A stretch of 64,000 nt of DNA from assembly GCF_012516435.1 (NCBI RefSeq), contig NZ_CP051216.1, positions 2,002,001-2,066,000 on the forward strand, written 5' to 3'. The translations under genes and the position numbers were made by a program. Every line of letters begins with the position of its first letter. The stretch's first letter is position 1. This document shows positions 34,098 to 42,629 of the stretch, piece by piece. The notes below the pieces were generated by a model that worked only from the letters and a program-made list of their open reading frames with translations, was not told the origin of the DNA and did no database searches. The DNA is from Pseudodesulfovibrio sp. zrk46. Its GTDB lineage: Bacteria > Desulfobacterota > Desulfovibrionia > Desulfovibrionales > Desulfovibrionaceae.

Positions 34098-35489
34098 ATG
34101 ATGCCATACTCTGTTTTGTTTGTTCCCCATCAGGTGCCGGCGGCGCGGGAAATGAAACTCGTTGCCGACCAGTGCGTCAAGGGTGGACTGAACACAATCT
34201 TTCTCTCTTTGCGGGAGGATCTGAAGGAATGCCTCCTTACCGAAGGCGTTCCTTCAGACAATATTCTTTCCCTGAAAGCCGCTGGTAATGGGGCTGAAGT
34301 GAGAAAGGAGAGGAGTTGGCTTGCTGAGCTTAAATCCTATCTGGGAAATACAACGATAGGTAACTATATCCACAAGAGACGACTGAGCGACAACGGGCGG
34401 GTTCAAACCCGCATCGAACAGGAGTTAGCCTCCCAACAGTCTTTGAAAGCTGAACTGGAAGCCGTACTTGATCGGTGTGAACCTGATGTCGTTGGTCTGG
34501 TTTCAGATCGTACAGTGGTTGACGCGCTGCTCGTTATGCTTTGCGAGGAGCGAGGCATTCCCACTGTTCTGATTCCTTTCGCTGTGGGCGCTGACAAAAT
34601 GGATCTTCCTCGGTTCAGATCCCAGCCCGAATACGATGCCAAGCTGTTCAGCAGTTGGGCTGCGAAGTTCCCAGGGCAGGTCCAGCCGGATATCCGGACA
34701 GGGACGCCACGATTCTATTATCCTCCGTGGGTGATGGGAGCGCTCGATACAATGGGTTGCCTGCCGGAGAACCCTTGGGTGAACGGCGGTGGCGGCGTCA
34801 ACTTTGTGCTGGCTGAAAGCCACAACGTCCGCGAACGGTATATTGATGGCGGGTGTCCCGAGGAAAAGATCGTTGTCACGGGTATGTGCAGCCATGACAA
34901 CCTGTATGAAGTTTATACCCGTAGGGATGAAGTCAGAAAGGAGCTTGCTGCTAAGTATCAGTTTGACTCAGCTTCGCCCCTGGTCGTCTTCAGTGTCTCT
35001 GCCTTTTACGAGTTGGGCATGAAGACCTGGGATGAACAGTATGATTTCGTGACCAAGCAAGCGCGTGTGCTGGAGAGATTCGACGGGCCGGTTCTTGCCT
35101 CGCTGCATCCCAAGATGAATCCGGCCGATTACGGATTTCTTGAGGAGCGTTTCGGGATCAAGCTGCTTTCTGAGAGATTGTCGAATGTTCTGCCGGTTGC
35201 CGATGTCTTCATCGCCACCATAGCATCGACGACTGCTGGCTGGGCTGAGCTGTGTCGCATTCCCTTAATTCTGGTCGATGATCTGATTAATGAGTGTGAG
35301 TATTATACCCCAACGGATACAGCTGTATTTTTTGAAAGTTTGAAGGATTCGACTTCGTTTGAAAGGAATTTGGGACAAGCGCTCAATGTGGTCAATGCCA
35401 CTGATGCGGCTCCGTCCATGTTTGACGGAAATAGTTCCGTAAGAATTTGTTCTGCCTTGAAAACTGCCTGTGGCGGAAATCCTAACTAG
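34098..35489 (+). CDS. GT-B-fold-like transferase, paralogue of the 23634 gene
   Basis: A 463-aa soluble protein with no named family by eye. The C-terminal half has LASLHPKMNPADYG, LSNVLPVADVFIATIASTTAGWAEL and IPLILVDD, aligned in order with the protein at 23634, so the two arose by duplication. The N-terminal half contains VGLVSDRTVVDALLVMLCEERGIP. A role as glycosyltransferase acting on the locus glycan is likely. The open frame starts at a GTG at 34086; the ATG at 34098 with AAAGG upstream is preferred, and another ATG follows at once. It lies between pseA-like and neuB2 genes. Confidence 0.55.
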   Translation: MMPYSVLFVPHQVPAAREMKLVADQCVKGGLNTIFLSLREDLKECLLTEGVPSDNILSLKAAGNGAEVRKERSWLAELKSYLGNTTIGNYIHKRRLSDNGRVQTRIEQELASQQSLKAELEAVLDRCEPDVVGLVSDRTVVDALLVMLCEERGIPTVLIPFAVGADKMDLPRFRSQPEYDAKLFSSWAAKFPGQVQPDIRTGTPRFYYPPWVMGALDTMGCLPENPWVNGGGGVNFVLAESHNVRERYIDGGCPEEKIVVTGMCSHDNLYEVYTRRDEVRKELAAKYQFDSASPLVVFSVSAFYELGMKTWDEQYDFVTKQARVLERFDGPVLASLHPKMNPADYGFLEERFGIKLLSERLSNVLPVADVFIATIASTTAGWAELCRIPLILVDDLINECEYYTPTDTAVFFESLKDSTSFERNLGQALNVVNATDAAPSMFDGNSSVRICSALKTACGGNPN

Positions 35490-35507
35490 CGAGATAGTGT
35501 GAAACTG

Positions 35508-36518
35508 ATGCAACATACAGAAATCATTGCTGAGATTGGCAACACTCATGAAGGCTCTCTTGGATTGGCCAAAGCCTTTATCAAGGCTGCTGCTGATTGC
35601 GGTGTCGACAGAGTCAAGTTCCAGACCCACATCTTTGATGCTGAGAGTTTGCCGGATGCTCCGAATCCACCGTATTTCAAGGACGAAACTCGAAAAGAAT
35701 ACTTCGACCGGACCGGGTTCTCTCTGGAAAACTGGCGAGAGCTGAAGCGCTACTCGGAAGAGGAATGCGGCGTGGGTTTCATGTCTTCCCCCTTTTCTCT
35801 TGAGGCAGTTGATCTGCTTGAGGCCATCGAAGTCGATTCTTACAAGGTTGCATCAGGCGAAGTTTCCAATACTCCTTTACTTGAGAAATTGGCCCAGACT
35901 GGGAAGAAAATTTATCTGTCGAGTGGCATGAGTTCCTGGGATGAGATCGACGAAGCCGTGGAAATCCTGAAAAAGGGTGGCGGCGAGGTCCTGATGATGC
36001 AGTGCACTTCCGACTATCCCTGCAAGCCAGAGAATGCTGGACTGGGGCTACTCAAAGAGATGGCCAAACGCTACCAGTTGCCTGTTGGCTTTTCAGATCA
36101 CACCCTCGGCCTTGCAGTGCCTATTGCAGCTGTTGCAGCCGGTGCCTGTGTGGTGGAGAAACACTTTACCTTGAGCAAGGTCATGTATGGCCCTGATGCT
36201 CAGTTCTCCGTCACTCCTGAGGAGATGACCGCCTTGGTCAAGGCCATCAGGGATGTGGAGAAAGCCTTGGCGTCTGAGGTCAACAAAGATGAGAAGGCTG
36301 CTCAGCTGTCGACCATGAAGACCACGTTTGAAAAGAGCATAGTCTCTGTTACGGAGATTCCGGCAGGAACAGTTATCGGACCTGAGCATCTTGGATACAA
36401 AAAGCCTGGCCTGGGCATCCCGGCGGCACAGTTTCGGAAGGTTATCGGCAAAGTAGCCGCTGTAGATATCGAAAACAATATCCGCCTGTCTTGGGATATG
36501 CTTGAATCGGAGAAATAA
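35508..36518 (+). CDS. neuB: NeuB-family nonulosonic/sialic acid synthase, copy 2
   Basis: A 336-aa NeuB-family synthase: EIIAEIGNTHEGSLGLAKAF, RVKFQTHIFD, MSSPFSLEAVD, KVASGEVSNT, GFSDHTLGLAVPIAA and KHFTLSK, then a C-terminal SAF domain (about 280-336). It is clearly divergent from copy 1 at 27897, for example IGNTHEG in place of AGVNHNG, so it probably uses another hexosamine substrate. It is coupled to neuA by a TAATG overlap and followed by a second NeuC-type epimerase, a self-contained set. The ATG at 35508 is chosen over an upstream GTG at 35499; neither has a strong ribosome site. Confidence 0.83.
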   Translation: MQHTEIIAEIGNTHEGSLGLAKAFIKAAADCGVDRVKFQTHIFDAESLPDAPNPPYFKDETRKEYFDRTGFSLENWRELKRYSEEECGVGFMSSPFSLEAVDLLEAIEVDSYKVASGEVSNTPLLEKLAQTGKKIYLSSGMSSWDEIDEAVEILKKGGGEVLMMQCTSDYPCKPENAGLGLLKEMAKRYQLPVGFSDHTLGLAVPIAAVAAGACVVEKHFTLSKVMYGPDAQFSVTPEEMTALVKAIRDVEKALASEVNKDEKAAQLSTMKTTFEKSIVSVTEIPAGTVIGPEHLGYKKPGLGIPAAQFRKVIGKVAAVDIENNIRLSWDMLESEK

Positions 36519-37219
36519 TGAAAATTCTTGGTCTTATCGTTGCCCGTGGAGGCTCCAAAGGGATTCCCGGGAAGAATATAGCATTGGTGGGCGGCAAGCC
36601 CATGATTGCCCACTCTGCTGAAGCCGCAAAAGGCTGCAAGCACATTGACCGGGTGATCGTGTCTTCGGACGCCCAGGACATCATTGATGCTGCCACGGCT
36701 GCTGGCGCCGAGGCCCCGTTTGTGAGGCCCGCAGAGCTGGCAGAAGATAATACCCCGGCACTGCCTGTCATTGAGCATGCCGTGAAGTGGATGCAGGAGC
36801 AGGAGGGCTACAATCCGGATGCCATCGTGCTGCTGCAGGCAACTTCACCCCTGCGCACTTCCAGGCATTTGGACGAGGCGCTGGAATTGTTCATGGCATC
36901 GGATGCAGATTCTCTCGTAAGTGTCGTTGAGGTTGAGCACAATGTCAGCCCTGCATCTGCAATGGTGAGGGAAGGCGACGAAGTGAAGCCGTTCATGCCT
37001 CGTGATGAGCTTCGTGAAATGCGTCAGAACAAGCCGGTATTTTTTGCCCGAAATGGGGCGGTATATGCGTTTAGAACAAAATGCTTACAAGAGAAGCACA
37101 GTATATATGGTGACAAGACCATTTGCTATGAGATGAGCCGACAGGATTCGGTCGATGTGGATGAGCCTTTTGATCTTGAACTGTGTAACTGGTTGATCTC
37201 AAAGCGTAGTGAGGGATAA
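36518..37219 (+). CDS. neuA: CMP-nonulosonate/N-acylneuraminate cytidylyltransferase
   Basis: A 233-aa NeuA/LegF/PseF-family enzyme activating a nonulosonic acid with CTP. Evidence is the N-terminal LIVARGGSKGIPGKNI, HSAEAAKGC, VSSDAQDI, LLQATSPLRTS near 108 and SVDVDEPFDL near the end. It is the only cytidylyltransferase seen in the window, while two synthase/epimerase pairs exist, so it may serve both sugars or a second one may lie elsewhere. The start overlaps the neuB stop. Confidence 0.87.
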   Translation: MKILGLIVARGGSKGIPGKNIALVGGKPMIAHSAEAAKGCKHIDRVIVSSDAQDIIDAATAAGAEAPFVRPAELAEDNTPALPVIEHAVKWMQEQEGYNPDAIVLLQATSPLRTSRHLDEALELFMASDADSLVSVVEVEHNVSPASAMVREGDEVKPFMPRDELREMRQNKPVFFARNGAVYAFRTKCLQEKHSIYGDKTICYEMSRQDSVDVDEPFDLELCNWLISKRSEG

Positions 37220-37221
37220 TC

Positions 37222-38394
37222 GTGAAAAAAGTATGTGTATTTTGTGGTAGTCGAGCTAATTATTCGAGCTGCAAACCGTTGATGAAGGCCATTCAGGCTC
37301 ACCCCGATCTTTCTCTTCAAGTCGTTCTTGGTGGGGCCGCAGTGCTTCAGCGTTACGGCAATATCGAGGACCTCATTCGCAAAGATGGTTTTGAGATCGA
37401 TGCCAAGTTCCACATGATCGTCGAGGGTGAAACCCCTGCTACCATGTCCAAGTCCACAGGTCTGGGCATCATCGAAATGACCATGGTTCTGAACAACCTG
37501 ACTCCGGACGTTGTGCTGGTTGTCGGTGATCGCTTCGACATTATGGCTCCTGCGGTTGCTGCGACCATGATGAATATTCCCCTTGCTCATACCATGGGCG
37601 GCGAGGTGTCCGGTACCATTGATGAAAGCATCCGCCACGCAGTGACCAAGCTGGCTCACATCCACTTCCCGGCCAACGAAGACGCCAAGCAGCGCATCAT
37701 CAAGTTGGGTGAACCTGAAGATATGGTTTTTAACGTCGGCTGCCCGCGTATGGATCTGGTTAGTGAGATTCTGTCGAATCACAAGAACGGCGAGCGTCTG
37801 TGCCAGGAGCGTTTCTGGCAGGAGAACCAGGGCCTTGGTTCCGGGTTCGACATCGAGAAAGAACCTTTCCTTCTCGTTTCCCACCATCCGGTTACCACCG
37901 AATACGGTTCCAACCGTCAGCAGGTGGAAAGCGTACTGTATGCTCTTGAAGAGCTGCAGATGCCCGTCATCATGATCTGGCCCAACGTAGACGCCGGTTC
38001 TGACGAAGTCTCGAAAGGTATCAGAACATTCCGTGAAAACAGAAAACCGGAATGGCTCAACCTGTTCATCAACCTGCCGGTCGATGTTTATACGAAGCTG
38101 ATGGACCTGTGTGCCTGTATGGTTGGTAACTCCAGTAGTGCTTTGCGCGAAGGCGCTTTCGTCGGCGTGCCCGCGGTTAACGTTGGTACTCGTCAGAATA
38201 GCAGGGTGCATGGCGATAACGTCATCTACTGTGCTGCGGACAAGGATGAAATTGTCACAACTATCAAGAAGCAGCTGGAACACGGAAAGTATGACAGAAG
38301 CACGATCTACGGTGCTGGAGATTCCGGTCAGAAGATCGCGTCCATTCTCTCTGAATTGGAATCCGTTTCTGTTCAGAAACTCATCTGCTATTAA
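37222..38394 (+). CDS. neuC: Hydrolysing UDP-GlcNAc-type 2-epimerase (NeuC/LegG family), copy 2
   Basis: A 390-aa NeuC-family enzyme: VCVFCGSRANYSSCKPLM, VVVGDRFD-like VLVVGDRFDIMAPAVAATM, HTMGGEVSGTIDESIRHAVTKLAH, and GNSSSALREGAFVGVPAVNVGTRQNSR near 300. It would produce ManNAc or a related 2-epimer for the synthase at 35508. GTG start preceded by GAGGGAT. Codon use is highly biased and leaves a long open frame on the other strand, as in pseA and dsrAB, suggesting strong expression. Confidence 0.85.
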   Translation: MKKVCVFCGSRANYSSCKPLMKAIQAHPDLSLQVVLGGAAVLQRYGNIEDLIRKDGFEIDAKFHMIVEGETPATMSKSTGLGIIEMTMVLNNLTPDVVLVVGDRFDIMAPAVAATMMNIPLAHTMGGEVSGTIDESIRHAVTKLAHIHFPANEDAKQRIIKLGEPEDMVFNVGCPRMDLVSEILSNHKNGERLCQERFWQENQGLGSGFDIEKEPFLLVSHHPVTTEYGSNRQQVESVLYALEELQMPVIMIWPNVDAGSDEVSKGIRTFRENRKPEWLNLFINLPVDVYTKLMDLCACMVGNSSSALREGAFVGVPAVNVGTRQNSRVHGDNVIYCAADKDEIVTTIKKQLEHGKYDRSTIYGAGDSGQKIASILSELESVSVQKLICY

Positions 38395-38409
38395 GGCGGG
38401 AACTACATC

Positions 38410-39408
38410 ATGAAAATCGATTACAAAGACGAAATCGAATACCAGAATATTGACATCAATCAGCTTCGACCGAACAAGTCGTATGACTACTTGATTGAGA
38501 ATCGCAATGCCTCTCTCAAGGATGTCCTCGAAGATGAGGAAAAACTGAATGAATTCCTGATCGAACGCGATTGTCCATGCTGCCGTTCAGGTGATTATTC
38601 TTTCCTCTACAGCAAGGATAACTTGAAGATCGTTCAGTGCAACGAGTGCGATATCGTCTACGTTAACCCCGTTTTCGATGATGACAAATATCAAGAGATT
38701 TATCGCAGCGAAGACTACCAGAAAATAGTCAAACGCCTGGGTGAAGACAGCCATCTGTATAGGAAGCAGCGGTTTGGTGCTGAGCGTGTCTCCGTCATTG
38801 ACAAGTTCCATGACCCTAAACTCCCAAAGACGCTGTTTGAGGTCGGTTGCTCGACTGGTTTCGTGATCGAGGAGGCTATTGAGCGCGGATGGACTGCCAC
38901 GGGTGTGGAACTGAATCCCTCAGCAGCTGCATTCGCACAGGAGCGGGGGCTTCCGGTCGTGAGCGCCCCCGTGGAAGAGTTTGAAGCTGATGAGCCGTTC
39001 TCTGCGGTGGCCATGTATGATGTTTTGGAGCACCTCATCAATCCGATGGAGCTGCTTAACAACGTCGTGTCCATGATGCAGAAGGGGGGCGCGTTGTACA
39101 TCTATGTTCCCAACTACAACAGCGCCTCCAGGCAGTTGTTGGGTAATGATAATTCACACTTCATCTGGCCGACTCACCACCTGACTTACTTCACTCCTGA
39201 TACGTTGAAAGGCTTCCTCGAAAGAGCTGGTCTTGAGGTGTTTCATTGGGAAACGCAGGGGCTGGATCTTAATGACTGGATGTGGTTCCTCGATGAGAAG
39301 ACCGACCACAATACCGACCTTGTAAAAGAGAATCTCGAGACGTTGCAGTTTTACATTAATGCCGCTGGTCATGGTAAGAACCTGCGGATGTATGCACGTA
39401 AAGTGTAA
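38410..39408 (+). CDS. Zinc-ribbon plus SAM methyltransferase, sugar C-methyltransferase type
   Basis: A 332-aa protein. The N-terminal third carries two cysteine pairs, CPCCRSG near residue 56 and CNEC near 77, forming a probable zinc ribbon. The rest is a class I methyltransferase with FEVGCSTGFVIEEAIERGW (motif I), VAMYDVLEHLINP and GGALYIYVPNYNS. Similar two-part proteins include sugar C- and N-methyltransferases of antibiotic and O-antigen loci; the C-terminal putative-donor domain of the C-methyltransferases is not evident here. Together with two other methyl-transfer candidates in the locus it predicts methylated sugars or acyl groups. Confidence 0.78.
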   Translation: MKIDYKDEIEYQNIDINQLRPNKSYDYLIENRNASLKDVLEDEEKLNEFLIERDCPCCRSGDYSFLYSKDNLKIVQCNECDIVYVNPVFDDDKYQEIYRSEDYQKIVKRLGEDSHLYRKQRFGAERVSVIDKFHDPKLPKTLFEVGCSTGFVIEEAIERGWTATGVELNPSAAAFAQERGLPVVSAPVEEFEADEPFSAVAMYDVLEHLINPMELLNNVVSMMQKGGALYIYVPNYNSASRQLLGNDNSHFIWPTHHLTYFTPDTLKGFLERAGLEVFHWETQGLDLNDWMWFLDEKTDHNTDLVKENLETLQFYINAAGHGKNLRMYARKV

Positions 39409-39419
39409 GGGTGGCATTG

Positions 39420-40895
39420 ATGGCAAAGGCTAAGGTCGGCATTGTCCTTTCGGATATTTTTTCCGTCAGGAACTTCTTTTTTACGCCGCTATGGGATGAG
39501 CTCAATCGTGCGGAAGATTACGAATTCGTTTTCGTGACCTTCGATGATGAGCATGAAGCTTATGTCTCGGAAAATGGTGGGAGCCATATTTCGTGGCAGA
39601 AGTTGGGGCGGCGTGAAGGGTTGGGCCAGTCCGTTAAGCACTTTCTCAAAGCTCCCAGCCTGGCTGCAGCCGGGCAGTGCGCCCGTCTGGTTTTTGAGAA
39701 GATCAATTCGTATATGCGTCTCCTGACGTACAAGCAGATTTGCTACCGTTTCAATGAGGTCGCCGGATTTTCCACTCACCGGATCAAAAAGGAGCTTCAT
39801 AAGGAGTTCGACGAAACAGGCGTCTCCCCTCTGTATGGCTGGCCCATGCCGGAGAGCCCGTCCCTGTTGGCCTTGCTGCGAAAAGTCTATCAGGCTGACT
39901 TCTGGCCCACAGCAGAGTGGATCAAGACGCTGTTCGATGACGCTGAGCTGGATAGAATTCTCATTGCTCTTCCGCAAAGTGTGACTGGTTTTGATTTAAC
40001 CAGAGAAGCGCGCCGGAGAGGTGTGCCGGTCTCTGTATACGTCAACAGTTGGGACCAGCCCACGATCAAAGGGCCTTTCCCGCCGGGAATTGACGACTTC
40101 ATGGTGTGGAACGCTCAGATGAAAGAGGAATTGATTCGCTACCACGGGATTCCCGGAGACAAAGTGGAAGTTGTTGGCGCAGCTCATCTTGATGTGTTTG
40201 CCGACAAGGGCCTTCTCCTTCCCCGCGAAGAGTTTCTTGTTCACTTAGGTTTGCCGTCCAATGCGAAGTTTGTTTTGTATGGAGCCTATGTACCCAGCGT
40301 TTCCCCGAATGAACCTGAGATCATCGATTATCTGGCAGATCAGTTTGAAAAGGGTACGTTTGGGGAAGACGTCTATGTGATATTCCGGCCGCATCCGGTG
40401 GATGAAGGGTGGAAGACGCGTTTTGCCGCAGCACTGAATTCTGATCGCATTATCGGTCGTCCTTCAAATTCCTACGCCAATGAGACCGGATTGAGTGATC
40501 TCCAGGAACTCACGAACCTGCTGAATCATGCGCAGTTTGTTTGTACGGGCCCCAGCACGTTGACGCTGGACTCACTCTGCTTCGGCACTCCTGTTATCAA
40601 TGTTGCCTTTGATGGCAGCGAGGGTGAGGGCTGTCTGGGTCAGTTTTACGGGGTGACGCATTACGTACCGGTGATGCAAAGCGGCGGCTGTAAGGTTGTC
40701 AAAAATTTTGATGAGTTGGACGCCGCCATTTTTGCGTACGTTGAGAACCGTGACAAGGATATGGAACTCAGGGTTTCTGCAAAGGCAAGGTTTTGTGATC
40801 CTTTTGACGGATCGGCCGGCAATAGAATTTATAATGCCATGATCAAGGGTGTGACTTTGACCGGAGAGGGGAGCCATGCGGTTAAGCAGCCTTAA
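39420..40895 (+). CDS. GT-B-like surface polysaccharide transferase
   Basis: A 491-aa soluble protein in the style of CDP-glycerol/UDP-sugar transferases: [10 protein letters not shown] near residue 260, [13 protein letters not shown] near 325, and [29 protein letters not shown] near 380, the last being the usual nucleotide-binding lobe with its Ser-Thr loop and acidic residue. Related in plan to the proteins at 22063, 23634 and 34098. Substrate unknown. The frame opens at a GTG at 39411; the ATG at 39420 is better placed relative to AGGG. Overlaps the next gene by 20 bases. Confidence 0.6.
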   Translation: MAKAKVGIVLSDIFSVRNFFFTPLWDELNRAEDYEFVFVTFDDEHEAYVSENGGSHISWQKLGRREGLGQSVKHFLKAPSLAAAGQCARLVFEKINSYMRLLTYKQICYRFNEVAGFSTHRIKKELHKEFDETGVSPLYGWPMPESPSLLALLRKVYQADFWPTAEWIKTLFDDAELDRILIALPQSVTGFDLTREARRRGVPVSVYVNSWDQPTIKGPFPPGIDDFMVWNAQMKEELIRYHGIPGDKVEVVGAAHLDVFADKGLLLPREEFLVHLGLPSNAKFVLYGAYVPSVSPNEPEIIDYLADQFEKGTFGEDVYVIFRPHPVDEGWKTRFAAALNSDRIIGRPSNSYANETGLSDLQELTNLLNHAQFVCTGPSTLTLDSLCFGTPVINVAFDGSEGEGCLGQFYGVTHYVPVMQSGGCKVVKNFDELDAAIFAYVENRDKDMELRVSAKARFCDPFDGSAGNRIYNAMIKGVTLTGEGSHAVKQP

Positions 40896-41457
40896 GTATT
40901 ATCTGAAAGATGTTGCACTGACAGCCATACGCGCAGTGCCAACGCGACTCGGTGTCTTCCTGCGGAGGCTGATATACCGTCCGTTGATGGGGAGCTGTGG
41001 GAGTATGGATATTCTTTCGGATGTCGAAATCTCCTGCTTTAAGAACATGCACATGGGCGAAGCCGTTACTGTTGAGCGTCGTTGCTCGCTGTTTTGCGCC
41101 AATGCTGAGCTTCGCATTGGCGATGATGTTTATCTCAACAAGAATGTCCAATTGGGGTCAGACGGTGGCGGCAAAGTTGTAGTTGGCTCCCATGTCATGT
41201 TCGGCCCGAACACTGTGGTCGTGACGGCTATCCACAATAATGATCGCCTTGATATTCCCATGCGGCGACAGGGCATGACTTATGATTCTGTCATTATCGA
41301 AGATGATGTGTGGATCGGGGCCAATGTCGTTGTGCTGCCTGGTGTAACCATCGGGCAAGGGGCCATCATTGGGGCCGGATCTGTAGTGACCTCTGACGTG
41401 GAAGCGTTTTCTGTCGTCGGAGGAGTTCCTGCCAAGCTTATCCGTAAGCGAGGATAG
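40876..41457 (+). CDS. Hexapeptide-repeat acyltransferase (left-handed beta helix)
   Basis: A 193-aa acyltransferase with the isoleucine-patch repeats of the maltose/serine O-acetyltransferase type: [30 protein letters not shown] (catalytic-type histidine), [33 protein letters not shown] and the closing [10 protein letters not shown]. It most likely O-acetylates a sugar of the locus glycan with acetyl-CoA. It could replace LegH functionally, but it lies far from the legBC genes, which already have a formyltransferase at that position. Overlaps the preceding gene; GT4 gene follows after two bases. Confidence 0.82.
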   Translation: MRLSSLKYYLKDVALTAIRAVPTRLGVFLRRLIYRPLMGSCGSMDILSDVEISCFKNMHMGEAVTVERRCSLFCANAELRIGDDVYLNKNVQLGSDGGGKVVVGSHVMFGPNTVVVTAIHNNDRLDIPMRRQGMTYDSVIIEDDVWIGANVVVLPGVTIGQGAIIGAGSVVTSDVEAFSVVGGVPAKLIRKRG

Positions 41458-41459
41458 CA

Positions 41460-42554
41460 GTGAAGGTCGCTCTCGTTATTGCCAGCCTGGAGCAGGGAGG
41501 GGCTGAAAAGAACATCGTGCTCATAGCCAATTGGTTGGCTGAGCACGGGCACCAGGTTGTTTTGATGACTCTCTCAGGGGATGAGAGCCCTGTCGCATAT
41601 GAGTTGTCGTCACTGATTCATTTTCGGCGTCTTGGTTGCAGGGGGAATTCTTCTGGAATTACCGCTGCTGTCAGCAACAACTGGTTGCGGATTCGAACCA
41701 TAAGAAAGGCGCTTCAGGAAGAGACTCCGGAAGTGGTGTTGTCATTTGTTGAGCAGACCAATGTTCTTGTTGCTTTGGCTGCCGTCGGTCTTGATATCCG
41801 ATGTGTGGTTGGAGAGCGCAATGACCCCGTTTTATACGAGATTGGAAGAATGTGGCGTTTGCTTCGAAAAATTGCGTACTTGCTGACAGATAAGGTGGTC
41901 GTTCAGGCTCCCTATTTTATCAAGTCTTTCTCTGGAGCTATTAGAAAGAAGACGGTGGCGATACCCAATCCTGTGTTACCCATGGTGAGCGACGACGGGG
42001 CGGATCGAGGACACTCCATTGTGGCCGCAGGGAGACTGGACGCACAAAAGGGCTTTGATCTGTTGCTTGAAGCTTTTCAGCGGGTAAGCTCTTTTGAGCC
42101 CGAGTGGACATTGAAAATATTTGGTGAAGGGCATGCGCGAGGCGAACTGGAGGAGATGGTCGAGTCGTATGGCTTGCAAGAGAGGGTGTCCCTTCCTGGA
42201 CATACGACAGAGTTGGACAAGGAAATGGCTCAAGCCGGAATCTTTGTCCTGTCTTCTCGTTTTGAAGGATTTCCGAATGTGCTCGCAGAGGCCATGGCCA
42301 GTGGCGTTCCTGTTGTCGCTACTCGTTGCCATGGTGCCGAATTATTGATCGAAGAAGATCGTAACGGACTGTTGTGTCCGTTGGATGATGCTGGCGCCCT
42401 TGGAGACAAGTTGTTGCAGTTGATGCGTGATGACGCTTTGAGAACACGCTTGTCTGGCGCGGCGCGAAACGTTACCTCGCAGTTTGGCTTGGATTCGATT
42501 ATGGAAGAGTGGCTCAACGTCTTAAGTGCGAAGAGCGGTGCGGTAGCCGGTTAA
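41460..42554 (+). CDS. GT4-family glycosyltransferase
   Basis: A 364-aa GT-B enzyme of family 4: N-terminal IASLEQGGAEKNIVLIANWL, hinge VAAGRLDAQKGFDLLLEAF near residue 182, and donor-site FVLSSRFEGFPNVLAEAMASGVPVVAT with the E-x7-E pair near 260-268. Such retaining transferases use NDP-sugars at the cytoplasmic face of the membrane. GTG start two bases after the acyltransferase. Donor sugar unknown. A second GT4 enzyme is at 52293. Confidence 0.85.
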   Translation: MKVALVIASLEQGGAEKNIVLIANWLAEHGHQVVLMTLSGDESPVAYELSSLIHFRRLGCRGNSSGITAAVSNNWLRIRTIRKALQEETPEVVLSFVEQTNVLVALAAVGLDIRCVVGERNDPVLYEIGRMWRLLRKIAYLLTDKVVVQAPYFIKSFSGAIRKKTVAIPNPVLPMVSDDGADRGHSIVAAGRLDAQKGFDLLLEAFQRVSSFEPEWTLKIFGEGHARGELEEMVESYGLQERVSLPGHTTELDKEMAQAGIFVLSSRFEGFPNVLAEAMASGVPVVATRCHGAELLIEEDRNGLLCPLDDAGALGDKLLQLMRDDALRTRLSGAARNVTSQFGLDSIMEEWLNVLSAKSGAVAG

Positions 42555-42629
42555 GGCCGGCTGTCTGGGTGAACACGAGAAGATCCAATACATCTTCTTG
42601 GACTGAAAAAGCTTGTAGGACGTTAGTGT

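Noticed and set aside
30066-38283. Long antisense frames over ptmE (30066-31214) and neuC2 (37126-38283)
   Set aside because: Both mirror strongly supported genes with conserved motifs; the antisense products show no domains.
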